Source of the DNA: Durusdinium trenchii
Lineage: Eukaryota; Sar; Dinophyceae; Suessiales; Symbiodiniaceae
Length of the DNA: 64,000 bases
Direction of reading: 5' to 3'
Assembly: GCA_963970005.1 (NCBI GenBank)
Contig: CAXAMN010005324.1
Coordinates: forward strand, 186,001 to 250,000
Shown: in pieces, positions 43,793 through 55,500 of the stretch
Numbering within the stretch: position 1 is the stretch's first letter
How the letters are laid out: the number at the start of each line of letters is the position of its first letter
Translations under genes and position numbers: made by a program
The notes under the pieces: generated by a model
What the model saw: only the letters and a program-made list of their open reading frames with translations
What the model was told of the DNA's origin: nothing
Database searches by the model: none

Positions 43793-43947
43793 AAAATAGC
43801 AAGGACATTCCTCATAGCTCCACGCAGGGCTTGAGCGAGTGCGGATCGACCATGCGGACAAATGATGTTCATGTTGAACGGATCTATAGACGATGCAACT
43901 GCGGGCACCCCGAACAAATTCAGAATCCCCAAAAGCGGCAATGCTTA
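43793..43947 (-). CDS. Candidate exon, unknown protein
   Basis: After a TTTAAG acceptor the minus frame reads LPLLGILNLFGVPAVASSID and SALAQALRGAMRNVLAIL, then a GT donor (GTGTCT). Hydrophobic start and helical end. It may be a 5' exon of the caspase-like gene, but the phase does not join directly to 42786. Confidence 0.4.
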
Positions 43948-44420
43948 AACCCCTCCTGGTAAAGGAACATGTAACATGACCTGAACAATATGACTGTTTT
44001 GTAATGACAACCTCCGATTAATAAACCCCCCCCACATGGTAGGTCAACAAGGTCAAGAAGGTCTGAGATACCACTCATGAGGTCCATCTCCCCTGAATTA
44101 TCGGCTCAGGGAGCCATCGTAGTCGCAGTCGTCGTCGGTAGTAGGTAGTAGGTAGTAGTAGTCACAACAAGTTTAAACAAGCACAAAGAAAAGGCCAGGG
44201 ACACAGGATCAAATTAATAGGGGGTAATAGTGCAGATTATTGATGGGGGACCGGCCCTTGTGAGGGGTACCCTTTGTGAGCTTGTCAAATGATTGTTTTT
44301 AATTGTTTTTTAATAAGGCAATTTATAGGCCCTGAGCCCTAGACATTTTTAAGGATTTCATCAAACATGTAGTAGGTAGTAGGTGGTGATGGTGGTGGTG
44401 GTCGTGGTAGTAGCACGTAG

Positions 44421-44537
44421 CAGCAGCAGCAGCAGCAGCAGCAGCAATAGCTAGCACTAGCTAGCACTAGTAGCAGTAGCGGTAGCAGTAGCAGCAGCAG
44501 CAGCAGGAGCAGGAGCAGTAGCAGTAGTAGTAGTAGA
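44421..44537 (+). repeat. CAG/GTA trinucleotide-rich microsatellite
   Basis: Runs of CAG, TAG and GTAGCA, including (CAG)8 at the start. The poly-Leu frame on the minus strand is an artefact of the repeat. Confidence 0.85.
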
Positions 44538-44752
44538 AATACGAAAAATTGACCTGGTTGTGGGCTCGGATTAACTGGGGGGGGGTTTCTGATGCCCAAC
44601 TAGAAAATTAGGGGGGGAAATAGGCACGAATAATACTTTTAATTTGGGCAATTTTTGGTGGGCTTGTGTCTTCGGATTAACTAGGGGAGGTTTATTAATC
44701 GTAACTTTGCACATTACGCGGCAGTCGAGCCAGCTTGTAGGACTGTCTTGAC

Positions 44753-44884
44753 CTTGCTGAGGCTTTCAACAAAGCATGATAAAACAGCGCAACAAATGCT
44801 TGGGGGTCAACTTTTGGCTTTACGGCTGTCTCTGAGAGTTCCGCCCGATTGGTGACCATAACTAATGTGTCTGTTGCCGCAAAG
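44753..44884 (-). CDS. Candidate internal exon, unknown protein
   Basis: Between a GTCAAG acceptor and a GT donor (AAG then GTCAAG). Frame with DTLVMVTNRAELSETAVKPK and DPQAFVALFYHALLKASA; strongly protein-like, other frames closed. Family not recognised. Confidence 0.45.
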
Positions 44885-45848
44885 CTTGACAACTGCAATC
44901 ACTTTTGCAACTCGCCCAATCAATCAGGGTGGTCCCCAGCTGGAAGGCACCCCAGCTTGTTTAACATAAAACTCCAAAGTATACCACGTCAAACTAGTGG
45001 AAGTTGACATCAATCTCCACATCCAATATACCCTGGTCATCTGCGTTATTCTCGCCAAATGGGGGCCACCCTGGTCAATCATCCTTCTTCTCTTCAGCAT
45101 TTTTGGGCGCCTGGCACCGCTGCTAGGGGCGAGGGACAACAACTAGCCTGCAGGCTTACAGGCACCTTCCAACATTGATGTAAACATGTAAGGCCCATAA
45201 ATGGAAGACCATGGCAATAGCTGGGGCCAGGGATGTTCTTTCCAGCCTCCATTTCGGTTAATACAGATGGTTCATGATGTCCAATTTGCAAAGGTGTTGG
45301 TCTCTTCTGGGAACAAAGACACGGCCCGCAGCTTGAAAGGGAGTTAGACGAGAACCTCCTGCGAGGAATGCAAAGACTGGTAGCCCTTGCTTCAACATCG
45401 ACAGAATGGAGCAAACTTTGGTGGTTCCAACACAATTCATGATTTCCAATGCATGTTCCAAGTTCCAAACGAAAAAATACAAAAAACTCAATTCCAGGAA
45501 TGTCTTCTACCCTGAGTCCCTGAGTATAGGTGCTGTTCATAGCCTGCAGGTCCCCCACAAACAACACCCCGCACTGCTGCCCCAGCCTCAGTCTGGACTG
45601 CCACGACCTTTCTCCTGACTTGGTTTGATCTTAACATGGCGAGTCTCCCTCACACTTAGGCAGCTAAGGGATGGCCGGTTGACTTTTATCTTCCAGGCAT
45701 GGAATGGATGATCAATGTGTTTGCAAGACTTCACACCTATGGCAGCATGGCATTATATATGTGCCATATGTGCCTCGGAACGGACCCCCACTTGTTGGCC
45801 TTGATGGCAGGAAATCCTTACTGCCAGGAGGTGCCCAGGCTCCTGAAG

Positions 45849-46078
45849 CTCTTCTGGCTCTTCTGCGTCTCCTTTTCTCGCTTCCTCACTGGATCCAAGT
45901 CTCACCAGTCGGACCCGAACGGTCGTCTCAAGGGCCGGTCTCAAACTGCTTAAGGTGAAGAACGTGGAAGAACCTAGCCTTGTTTGGGGCCTGGCTTGGA
46001 AGCTGCCACGTCAAAAGAAGTATCCCGAGATCATGAACAAGAGTGGCATCAACGGAACCTCTAGAACCATCTCTAAGG
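45849..46078 (+). CDS. Candidate exon 1 of a plus-strand gene, unknown protein
   Basis: A plus frame, Ser-rich at first (SSSGSSASPFLASSLDPSLT), then AGLKLLKVKNVEEPSLVWGL and YPEIMNKSGINGTSRTIS, ending at a GTGAGC donor. The phase (one base over) fits the exon at 46239. No family recognised. It is unusual here because most neighbours run on the minus strand. Confidence 0.5.
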
Positions 46079-46238
46079 GTGAGCTGAGCATCTTGCCCCT
46101 GCCTTCCTGAAGAGACATTAGTCTAGTTATAGTTGTTGACAGCCACACAAGGTTAGGGAAAAAAAACTCCTGAATCAGGTTTTTGTGAATTTGTATGTCC
46201 CGACAAAATGACGATCTAAAACGAAGAGAACGGCAAAG

Positions 46239-46437
46239 AACTGGTTCTGGACCCGAAATCACGCGACTTCACTATAGTCATTAATGCTCTGCTCCATGGG
46301 ATGGACGTCACGATCAAAACAGCTGGCTTCAAACGGTCGATGTCTCTGACGTTTTTGTCGGTCCATCTGCCCGTCCAAGACGCTTTTCCACCATGCTCTG
46401 CTTCTGCTCATGGACCACCAGCCTCATCAAAAGCACC
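46239..46437 (+). CDS. Candidate exon 2 of the plus-strand gene, unknown protein
   Basis: Between a CAAAG acceptor and a GTAAAT donor. Frame ELVLDPKSRDFTIVINALLH and DVTIKTAGFKRSMSLTFLSV. It joins the previous exon through a Glu codon split 1+2. The strand-rich composition suggests a folded domain, not identified. Confidence 0.5.
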
Positions 46438-47469
46438 GTAAATGGCTTGCGGGGCTATGAGTGGAAGCCAAACAAAGTGTCCAATGCTGTCGACCCCAAA
46501 AGAAGCAGCAAAAAAGGTCAATGTTGTGAGCCCTTGGTTCAAACCCTCCAGTACATGATCCTGTCTCAGGCATTCTGGTGCACAGAACCGACTGGTGAAA
46601 AGGGGAATCCCCTGTGACCACTGGGATGCTTCCCCCCTTGACCAAGGGGTCTTCACTGGATCCACAATTTGATTTCTTTAATTGGAACCGTGCTATCCAA
46701 CAGAACCTCACAGCCACAAGCATCCATCCGTACTCATAGAATTTCCGCCTGATATCTTAATAAGTTATCCATCATGTATAAGCAACATTAAGCAAAGAAC
46801 CTGTGGCTGAAGAAGGCCTCTTGCCTCTTCTCAGTTCTCTTTCGTCTTTTCGGGTGTACCATGTGCGACATCCAAAAACGAACCTCTTGTTCCGGCCCCT
46901 ATGGGACCCCAAAGGACTCCCAAAGCCGGGCAACAGCATGGTCTCCAAGAGCAAGGTAGCGAAGGAGCAGCCCGCCCCCGCAATGACCTAGAGCGCGCGC
47001 GAACCCAGTGCACGAAGAAAACACGCGTCCGAACGTGGTCGCATGTTCTCTGTGTGTGTTTTGTTGTTTTTTTACAGCAAACATGCATGACACGGTCTGA
47101 ATGTTCAGCTTGACAAGAAGGTTGGAGAGTGAAGGTCGGTGGATTGTTTTGTTCTTTCTTTTTTTTCACGGTGGTTTATGGGTTGTCATCTGAACATCAA
47201 CGTCTTACACAATGATGGTCTCAAGATTCCTGAGCCATTCAGAGCGCTTGTCTGCCTTGGCGTTGAAGCTCTCAGGTGCTACAAAGGTCTCCACAAAGTA
47301 GTACCTGAAGCATGGAAACCACGTCTGCAAGTGAACATACCTGATCATCCCAACAAGCAAATTTGGTCGAGAAGACATACGTTCTCGCCGTGGCGCCCAC
47401 ATGCAAAACCGGACTGCAGCCTCTTGGCATTGAACCCCATTTGCAACAGCGGTCATTTGTTGATTTGTA

Positions 47470-47537
47470 CTCCAAAGGAGACCATACTCCAAAGGGAACC
47501 ATACTCCAAAGGGAACCATACTCTAAAGGAGACCATC
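47470..47537 (+). repeat. 17-bp minisatellite, four units
   Basis: CTCCAAAGGGAACCATA and close variants repeated four times without gaps. Confidence 0.85.
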
Positions 47538-47779
47538 TTGTTTTGGATGCAACTGAATTACAGCAGACCTAGCCCCCACTTTCCTTGCAGCATTCTAAAA
47601 GTGCTACTGGTGACAATACAATTAAGTGTGCAGGAAAAAGAACACTGCAAATAGCTGGAGATGCTATCTCAGGTTGTACGGGAGTTCTGTCTGCCATAGT
47701 AGACACAAATATAACTGTCTTGATTGAACATAAAGACTTTGGCTGGAAGATTGATGTTTTCTGAAAACATGTCACCCTC

Positions 47780-47950
47780 TCATTCATCGCAAAATTTGCA
47801 AAGTTTGACAAACATCGATTCGATCCTAGATTCGAGCGAGACAAAGGCTTCGTGTGTCTCCAGGCGTCTCACCGTGCTTTTTGAATTAGGATGGACATGG
47901 GCTTCCTCGCAGATCCCTTTCATCAGCCGTCTGCCATGGTCTGGAAAACT
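47780..47950 (-). CDS. Candidate terminal exon, unknown protein
   Basis: After a TTTCCAG acceptor the minus frame reads FPDHGRRLMKGICEEAHVHP and LETHEAFVSLESRIESMFVK, and stops at 47780. Other frames are less protein-like. Family unknown. Confidence 0.4.
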   Translation of the reverse strand, partial: SFPDHGRRLMKGICEEAHVHPNSKSTVRRLETHEAFVSLESRIESMFVKLCKFCDE

Positions 47951-48597
47951 CTGGAAACAGCTGTGTATGTGGACCAAACAAAAAGAACAAGAATTGACGA
48001 AACACTGTGGTCCTCTGGAACTGGATGAATAGTTAACATACCGCATCATAGCTGCCTGTTCTGTCCATCTGTGGTCACCCGAGCAGAAAGGCACCAATGA
48101 AGGCGACGATGACCTCACGCCGTTGCGAGCAGATGTGTTGTGATGTTGCGTCTCACCGCGGCTGAGCTTGGTGCTTTTGGTGACTGTGCAAGCACCAAGG
48201 GGCTGAGGTTCTCCAGTCTTTTCATGCCAAGGGCGACGATGACCACATCGGTCACCCTTTTTTCGACGGATGGATTTGAGACTCATCATTAGATGCTAGT
48301 AGGAGCGGGAATTAACACGACTCCTGGGGGGGTTCAAGGGCTTTCAGTATAGTTTTCCTTTCTAAAACAGGGTTGGAGCAGTCCTTCACCCCTAGAAACA
48401 CACCCAACTCATGAACAGCTGTCACTCACACCCCACACCTGGGTGCCAAAGTTTGTGGCGAAGCGAAGGCCTTGCTGATGCCTCAGTGCTGGCACACCAA
48501 ACCTTTCACCTGTTGGGTGAAAGGAGGTGAGAACCTCCCCTCTGCGCAGGAGTAGACGTGTAGCGCATCATGTCTATGATCAGTACATCCGGGTTCT

Positions 48598-48686
48598 GAG
48601 ACCCACGGGGAATCTGAACATAGACCAGACTGGAAGACTATATGTTCCTCTACAACTCACTAGTCTTCAGGTTCCATGTGGGTCTC
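48598..48686. repeat. 89-bp fold-back element, copy 2 of the 27.5-kb family
   Basis: Terminal repeats GAGACCCACGGGGAATCTGA (48598 on) and its imperfect complement ending at 48686. TTCT flanks both sides (48594-48597 and 48687-48690), a likely 4-bp target duplication. The reverse complement aligns well with 27519-27610, including TTGTAGAGGAA and CTGGTC.ATGTTCAG.TTCC. Confidence 0.65.
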
Positions 48687-49254
48687 TTCTGGAAGACAGT
48701 CGCGCCGTTTTCGAATTCATGAAGGGTCTGGGAATCCATCGGACGATGCAGGGTGAGTGACACTCTCCGATCATCTGCGTAGGACTGTCTGTGACACTCC
48801 CCGAAGCTTCATCGCACAGAGAGTCGGTATCTGGAGCGAAACGTATGAAACGAACTGATCAACATACAGAGCATGCTACAAGTATTTCTGGTTGAGCACG
48901 ATAACGATGGTCTAACTGCTGTTACAAAGGATGTTGACCACGCTCCTTGAAACTCGTTACAGAAACTGGTTACAAATCATCTATCCGGAACGACGATGGT
49001 CAACATGCTCTGGGGTGTTGGATACAATCTGCGCGGTTGGCTTCATCCCCCTGCCATCAGATGGAGCGTTGACCTGGTTGAAAATGGTGGAGGCTCTGAT
49101 GGTGCCATTCCACTGATGGATTGATTTATGGTTCATGATTGTCTGCTTTATAATCGATCAACAAACCACCTGAAGCCCTTTCTCAAGTCTCTGCAAAAAA
49201 GATGTGGCTCTTTGCAAAATCAATCCGCACAGTGTTATACTTATCACGCTAGTG

Positions 49255-49449
49255 TCAGTGCTGGTAGCAAGTAATAGCCCAAATTTCAATATCCTTGATT
49301 GACAGTGGCCAAAACCTCCCAAACGGCCAGTGCCCAGTGACGGCAATGGCTGTGTCTTCGTGCGCCCAGTCAACGGGGCGACCTCGGTGAACTACTGCTG
49401 TCGAAGTTGTAGGAAGAAGTCCAAGAAAACCCTCAAACCACCTCAACAC
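49255..49449 (-). CDS. Candidate exon, unknown protein
   Basis: A minus frame with VVHRGRPVDWAHEDTAIAVT and GRFWPLSIKDIEIWAITCYQ, protein-like. A CAG near the 3' end may mark a splice border. No family recognised. Confidence 0.38.
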   Translation of the reverse strand: MLRWFEGFLGLLPTTSTAVVHRGRPVDWAHEDTAIAVTGHWPFGRFWPLSIKDIEIWAITCYQH

Positions 49450-49749
49450 AGCTAAACAATAATGTGTACCTTGTTGCAGGTGGTGCAGGATTATTGGATC
49501 AACAGTATCACAAACATGCCCAAACTAGACCACAGCAAGATCTGCATAATATAAGCCAAGTTGCACCGTCCACCATGCGCTGATAGGCGCGTTCCTGGCA
49601 CTTGCCGGGCTCTTTACATCCTTTACGATCCCAATGACTCGACAAATAGAACTTATAATGGAACCGCGCTGGAGTGTTGCTCATGGTAACGTATGCTTAA
49701 TTCATGAAGCATATAAAACCAACTTTGAAACTATCCAAACTCCTAGAAA

Positions 49750-50005
49750 TTCCAACCGCGCATTGTAGCAGTAGCCTGGGAAGCCCTCGGCGTCTTTGAG
49801 ACACCAGCGCGCTCTGCCGCGGCGAACTCCGCACGTATCGTTCGCATTTTTTGCGTCCGCCCCTTTCGTTTGGCGGGTGCCCACAACCACATACTGGCCG
49901 GGTCCATCAGGCAAGAGTCGGAGGCACGCAGGGCTCGCTGGCAGGAGGGCTGTGCCATTGAACTCGGAACCAAATGGCTTGACGTCCACATGCGATTCTG
50001 TCCTG
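49750..50005 (-). CDS. Candidate exon, unknown protein
   Basis: After a good acceptor (TTTACTATTTGGCAG) the minus frame reads GDLNRTESHVDVKPFGSEFN, PACLRLLPDGPGQYVVVGTR and RWCLKDAEGFPGYCYNARLE. The composition, including Tyr and Cys, looks like a folded protein. It lies downstream of the cyclophilin stop on the same strand, so it is probably another gene. Family not recognised. Confidence 0.45.
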
Positions 50006-50431
50006 TTCAAATCACCTGCCAAATAGTAAATCACATACTTGGGCACTTCCAGGCTTCAATGGATTCAGTCAGCTGAACCAATCACAGCACTTTGGCTTCC
50101 ACAATTTCACTCAGCTCTGGAAAGGCCTTATCCAAATACCTCAGCGAAGCAGGCGGCTTTGTGGAGGGTTCTGCATGTGTTTGCTTAATGGGCAAAGAAA
50201 CATCGATTGGACGATGAGCTTGACCCAAACCTTGAATACATGACATACTCAAAAATGACATACACAGGAGGTAGGCCCCTCACTACCTACCGACAAAACA
50301 CACACCAGACTTGAGCACACAAAAGCCCAGTGTTTTCAAGTACCTTACACAGCTTCAATTACAGTAACCATGCGAACAATGATCAATATTTAAGCTGTTC
50401 AGACTTCCACACATTGCGTCAGCAGGGTGGA

Positions 50432-50448
50432 CATATATATATATATAT
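50432..50448. repeat. (TA)n microsatellite
   Basis: One of several short TA runs in the window; others at about 199-212, 3354-3372, 26390-26406, 27917-27932 and 58702-58719. Typical of spacers and introns here. Confidence 0.85.
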
Positions 50449-50563
50449 GCTGTTAAACATACTCGTACTACTAAAAAATTACGGGTCATAGAATAACTTA
50501 TCATGGAGACCTCTGACCCTACTTAGGGAGATGGCAACAACTTCCTCAAATCCACCAGACATC

Positions 50564-53514
50564 TTAAGCAGGAAAACCTTCAGAACCCCCCGGACCGCCG
50601 CCCGAACCATCCACCTCCTTCAAACCCGTCGTCATACGTCTGAGTGGCGCATTGCCCTGCTCCTTCAGCGTGGGCTGGTCGGGCCCCTTCCCTGAGGGGA
50701 CCACCAGTTCGTCAATGACCTGCAGATGGTCAAGCCACCAGGATGGGGACTGCCCCACCCAGGTAGCTCGTTCTCCCAGGTGGGTCTCCTTGGTGGTTTG
50801 GACCCCCACACCCACATCATCCACAAACACATGGTGCATCATGGACTCAGACTTCAAAGCATCTTCAGGGCACGGCTCAAGCAACAATGTGTTCAGTTAG
50901 TCATGATGGAACATGTAAGTTATGGGTGAGTCCACTTGCCACTTGCTAGGTAGCAGCTTTCCCCCAAAAAGACATCCAACAAATTGTCAATTGCTATGTG
51001 AAGATGTTTGATTCAAGAATCAAGATAACCACCAAGTCAAAGCTAACCAACCAAAGCAACCAAAGAACCAACCGCAACAAAGACGACGGAGACGAGGCTT
51101 CCTGAAACTTCCCTGGAGAGGAGAATAACTTGATAATTATTAATCAGTAAATCCAACCAACCAAAGGCCAAAGCCAGCCAACGGTTTTGGGTTCCCCCAC
51201 GCTGCCATGGAAGGTATAACATCGGCTTCGTGTCGCGCGTCGCGCTCGAGAGAACGCCTCCAGACCCTCCTTGACGACTGCGATGGGTGAAAAGCCCTGC
51301 CACGGTTTTGGCAGTGATGGAAGTGCTACATGTCCCAAGTGCATTTGGTTCTTTGTTTTATCTATTTAAAACAACAATGGATAATGCCTGACCAATGTGA
51401 TTGTCTTCCATCTTCGCCACCTGATTCTTTAAACGCCCTCCACTTACGACCACTTACAAGTACTTACATCACTTAAACTGTCACATGTCATTCCTTGCAA
51501 ACAGAACTCTTATAATTAGGGCACTCTCCCCAGGTTTGTCCACAGAAACGCCCTCAACAACGAGGGCAAACGACCAAAAACCACGACGTCGTCACGACGC
51601 GTTGACTCGGCGACTCGGCGGCGCCTGCGCGTCCAAATCGCGATTGTCCTGTCGCAGTTGACTCGACCCCCGGCGACTTGGTGGACCCGGCGACGCGGTG
51701 GACGCGACGTCGGAAAAAAAAAAAAAAACAAATTGGGGCGTTTTGGTTGGACGTTTTGAATGGGAAGACAGAAGTACATGATGGTCATTCATAATTAGAC
51801 GTGCATGGTGGGATGTATACTCAAACTTTAAACATGATTTACCTTGGGACTAGCATGTATATACTCCATCAGATTCCGAGTACCACCTCTAAGTCTTGCA
51901 GGGCTATCAATGCATTTGCATCTACGCAAAGCAGCATCAGTGATGAAAGGCGGGTCCACTGCCATCCGTGGTCCTTGTAGTTGAAGAAGATCTGACAACT
52001 TCTGGTATCAGGACCCCTGCGGCAAGCTGAGTCGAAACGAAACACAGAGCACCAAGGTGACTTAACTCACAACTTTAGATAAGGACCTACGGTATCCTAC
52101 GTTCCAATGGATAAGGTATTCAGTTGAGGGCGCAGGTGACGACATTCTTGTGTAAGTTATCATTTGGCTCAAACCACCTGATGGTAGTGGATCAGCCACA
52201 TCACCAGTTGGTGGGCCATTTCAACCACTACCATCAGGTGGTAACCATCAGATTGGCCAAGAGCATTAGATCTTCAGTTGAGCCCAAATACAGACTTTTG
52301 ATTCATAAACACCCCCCGCCCCCCCGCCACCTTGGATTGAACAAGCTCTTCATATCGGGGGTTGAAATATCATCAAGAGTCTACATTAAATGGCAAAAAG
52401 AGCCACCAAACAGCTCGCCTTCCGCGGAAACCAACAAATCAACTTCCTCCCAAACAGCTCCGCTGCTCACCATGGCGACCCGCCAACACCGCCGCCAACA
52501 CCGTGGCTTCTTCGCCTCATGGCGAAGCTGACCGTTCCGCGCTTGTTGCTCTCCTCACGCGGCGGGTGTTTCGAACATCAACAAGATTCAACAAGCATCA
52601 TGTTGAAAGGAATCCTGTGGAGAAACATTCCGAAACCAACCAGGAATAGTTTCTATAGGATCGATAGGCTTTCACAATTGTTTGTGTTTTGGTTTGTGTG
52701 TTGTTGCCACCTTTCTGTATTGTGTTGCGGACTGGGCTCATTTCCACGAACATGCTTCAGTGTGAGAAGCAGAAATAGTGAGTTCATTTGTTTCAGCCGG
52801 GTCCCGTTTTCCAGTGCTATTCATATGTGGAAACATCATCTCAAAACAAGGTCCGTTCGGCTCCTTCACAGCATCGTCCTTGATGGGGCTGTTCCCCCAC
52901 TTGGCATAGACCTTACGGCCAGTTCCAAAGCTGGACTGAGGTTCCAACATGAAGAACATCCTCGAGTAACCGGGTAGATGCGGATGCTCCAAACGTGCAT
53001 TCCCGGAGCACTGGAGGACTCATAGTTGGCAATTGAGTCCTTTCACAGCTTCAGTGACCATCCAATCCATGTAATATTACTTATGCATATGTTGGGTGAC
53101 AATTTGAAAACATTTTGACCATGGCAACAGGAGGACTACAGTTATGTAAGTTATAAACATTTAGAAAACATCACAGGGACACCAAAGAATTCTTGTTTGG
53201 ATCACGTCCGAAACGGCACTCGGAACCGCCCTCATCTCTTCCATCCAAGCCGCAGCTGGGTCCGCAGCAATGCCCACCTGGAGAACGAGGGAACGAGGTC
53301 AAGTCAACGGCCGCAAAAAACAATAACCTTGTGCACCTTCGTGCTGAGGATATAAAACATTGGCTAGAATGCTGAACATCACATCTGAGACATCACCATT
53401 CGTTTCAACCGGAATCAACCATACGGTTGTAAAACCGGTGCAAAACGTTTGTCTTCGAAGAAAAAAAGACTGTCCCGGTTGTTGTAAACCTCACAACAAC
53501 AACAACAACAACAA

Positions 53515-53546
<32 letters not shown>

Positions 53547-54319
53547 CCAGCACCAGCACCAGCACCAGCACCAGCAGCAGCAGCAGCAGCAACAACAACA
53601 ACAACAACCAACAAAAGCTATATCATCCAAACTGTTCGCCGTCTCTCCAATGTGAAAAGGCTACTTGCATATTAAAAAAAAACAAAACAAACAATCAGAA
53701 GATTTCAGGAATCTCTCCAGGTCTTGGTGCATGGCTCCAGCATGCCTGCGCGATGAAGTCCGGGATCACACGATGGAAGCGTGCATTGCTATAGAAACCC
53801 GACCTGGGTGCGAGCATCGGAGGAGTGGGGCTCCAAGAAGTAGTTGGACACAGGGGTATCAGCGGTGTCAGTTGTTTTGCTGTTTTGCAGTTCGGAACAC
53901 ACCGTTCACTTCATTCAACTTCCCACATGTCTTGAAGTCAAAGGAGAACCTCTTCGTCACCCTCCAATGCCTGAGATGAACTCATGGATCCACGTCAGGA
54001 ACCTCATGGAAGTAGGTATAGGTCCACCAGTCCAAGTCACCCTTCTCCTAAAGTACAGCTTGACCTCCCAACTCTTCCTATATGTCCCTTCTGGCCACCC
54101 AACATCCGAGGAAAAAACACGCTATAATATGCTATAGAGAGGTCAGCGACCACCAGTTTCCTTACTTTCTGCCTCCTTCGTTCGACCGGTCGAGCGTTCT
54201 AATTATATATCCTCGTCATCTGCTCACGAGCGCTCTGCTCAGCCAGCGGCTCAACGAGCTGCTTGAAGCGCTCAACACCCACCGGTGCCCACTCAGGGTG
54301 CATCTCCAACACCACGGGC
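50564..54319 (-). CDS. Cyclophilin-type peptidyl-prolyl cis-trans isomerase, seven exons
   Basis: Exons read right to left: 54251-54319, 53746-53803, 52864-52935, 52516-52553, 51959-52016, 51258-51296, 50564-50719. All join in one frame with no stop until TAA at 50564. Family landmarks: VVLEMHPEWAPVGVERF, then FYSNARFHRVIPDFIAQ (the Arg, Phe and Gln of the active site are kept), KWGNSPIKDDAVK, SNKRGTVSFAM, TRSCQIFFNYKDHG, GFSPIAVVKEGLE, VIDEL and SGKGPDQPTLKEQGN. The enzyme would catalyse proline isomerisation in protein folding. The region of the cyclosporin-binding Trp of CypA is replaced by the GFSPI loop, as in divergent algal members. Odd: the GYGE segment before SGKGPDQ is missing, and no intron has a GT donor. 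The first exon is only the first I recognise; 5' exons (perhaps at 54.8-56.2 kb) are missing. Confidence 0.85.
52173..52242. repeat. 70-bp fold-back element with perfect 18-bp ends
   Basis: ACCACCTGATGGTAGTGG at 52173-52190 and its exact complement at 52225-52242. It lies in the cyclophilin intron between exons 52516-52553 and 51959-52016. No coding capacity. Confidence 0.8.
53198..53283 (-). CDS. Possible exon within the cyclophilin intron
   Basis: After a TTCTCCAG acceptor the minus frame reads VGIAADPAAAWMEEMRAVPS and on to DVIQT, then a possible GA donor. It is not part of the cyclophilin fold and would break its phase. It may be a chance frame or an alternative exon. Confidence 0.25.
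53493..53609 (+). repeat. CAA/CAG/CAC trinucleotide microsatellite
   Basis: (CAA)n, then CAGCAA, CAGCAC and CAG blocks, then (CAA)n again. Located in the cyclophilin intron between exons 53746-53803 and 52864-52935. Poly-Ala, poly-Cys and poly-Asn frames here are artefacts. Confidence 0.9.
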
Positions 54320-55105
54320 CTGGCACGAAAAATGCCTCACCTGTGGAATAGGGGGGTCTTGTGGTGGGGGAGATCACCACTTGTGTTTGGGGACTTGTTG
54401 AGGAGTCCATCTTTTCTCTTGCTATGTGCATTTTGTCTGTTGAATTTCACGGGGGGCACTCGTTTCGCCCTTGACCTTCACAGCAAAACCGGCCGAAACC
54501 GACCGTCGTCCTGACCTTCACGAACGTCAAGACCATGACCGTTTCGCGCCTGGGGGGTTGTCCTGGCTTCACTCTGACCTGACACGGACCGGGAGGGATG
54601 GCTTATGGCAGCATGAGCCATAGGAAAACCAGGTGGCACGCATGTTGGTCCGAGTCATTGAATGACAATTATCCAAGTATATAGACTCTAAGACGGACGG
54701 GCACTGAGAACTTGGAACACGAACTGGAAGTATCTGGAAGTAACCGTGGCTTCACATTTGTATATACATCCCTCAGCCAAAGGGGCCCAAAAAAGGGAAA
54801 ACGCGTCCCTGCTCACCAGCCCCGCCATGCCCCCATGGCTTCTCCGGTGCTGCGAGGTCACCTGTAGCTCCACTTCAAAGACCATCCTTCCGGGGTGTCG
54901 TCCTTCACGCTCACGCCGTCGTCACTCGGCCTGGCGGACGGTCCGAAATGGACGGACGAGAGACCGTGCGGAGGAAAGGCGGAGGACCGGTGAAGCCGCT
55001 GTTGCCTTGGGAGAGCGCTGGGAGAGCGCTGAGTAGACTGCGAGGTATTCTTAGAGCTGTAGAAGACATATTCCCCAAAGACTTCTACTTTTTCAAAGCC
55101 CCTGT

Positions 55106-55500
55106 TTAGTGGAAAGATTGATTTCGTTCCCAAGAGCCAGTCAAAAGACACCAATGTCTCAAGAAGTCTTCAAGTTCTTTCTGCCATGTTGGGTGACTGG
55201 CCAAGTAGAGGAGCAACCAATGCAGGTGCCTTGGTCCTTTGGCAAACACAAAAAACACAACGCCAAATCGATGCCAACAACATCCAACAACGCAAGCAGG
55301 CCGCAAGCACTGCTCATCTGCGCATTTGTCACTCATGGACTGTAAAACCGCAAGTATCCGAGCAAGGCAAGATGTCTCCACCACTGGTCCACCGGTGACA
55401 TCACTCTCGCTCGTAGGATCACTCTCTGACATCGCCTGAGAAACCGCACGCCGGATCGCTGACAAGCGTCTTTGGGCCGATATTCAGCTGCAGAGATCCG
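55106..55500 (-). CDS. Hypothetical protein segment, long minus frame
   Basis: About 130 open codons with segments AIRRAVSQAMSESDPTSESD, ARILAVLQSMSDKCADEQCL and HPTWQKELEDFLRHWCLLTG, ending in TGA at 55106. A second frame (55419-55616) is also protein-like where they overlap, so a splice border may switch frames near 55440-55490. No family recognised. Confidence 0.4.

Noticed and set aside
44339-44599. Poly-Leu frame on the minus strand
   Set aside because: Produced entirely by the CAG/GTA microsatellite.
53360-53794. Poly-Asn, poly-Ala and poly-Cys frames
   Set aside because: Artefacts of the CAA/CAG repeat in a cyclophilin intron.
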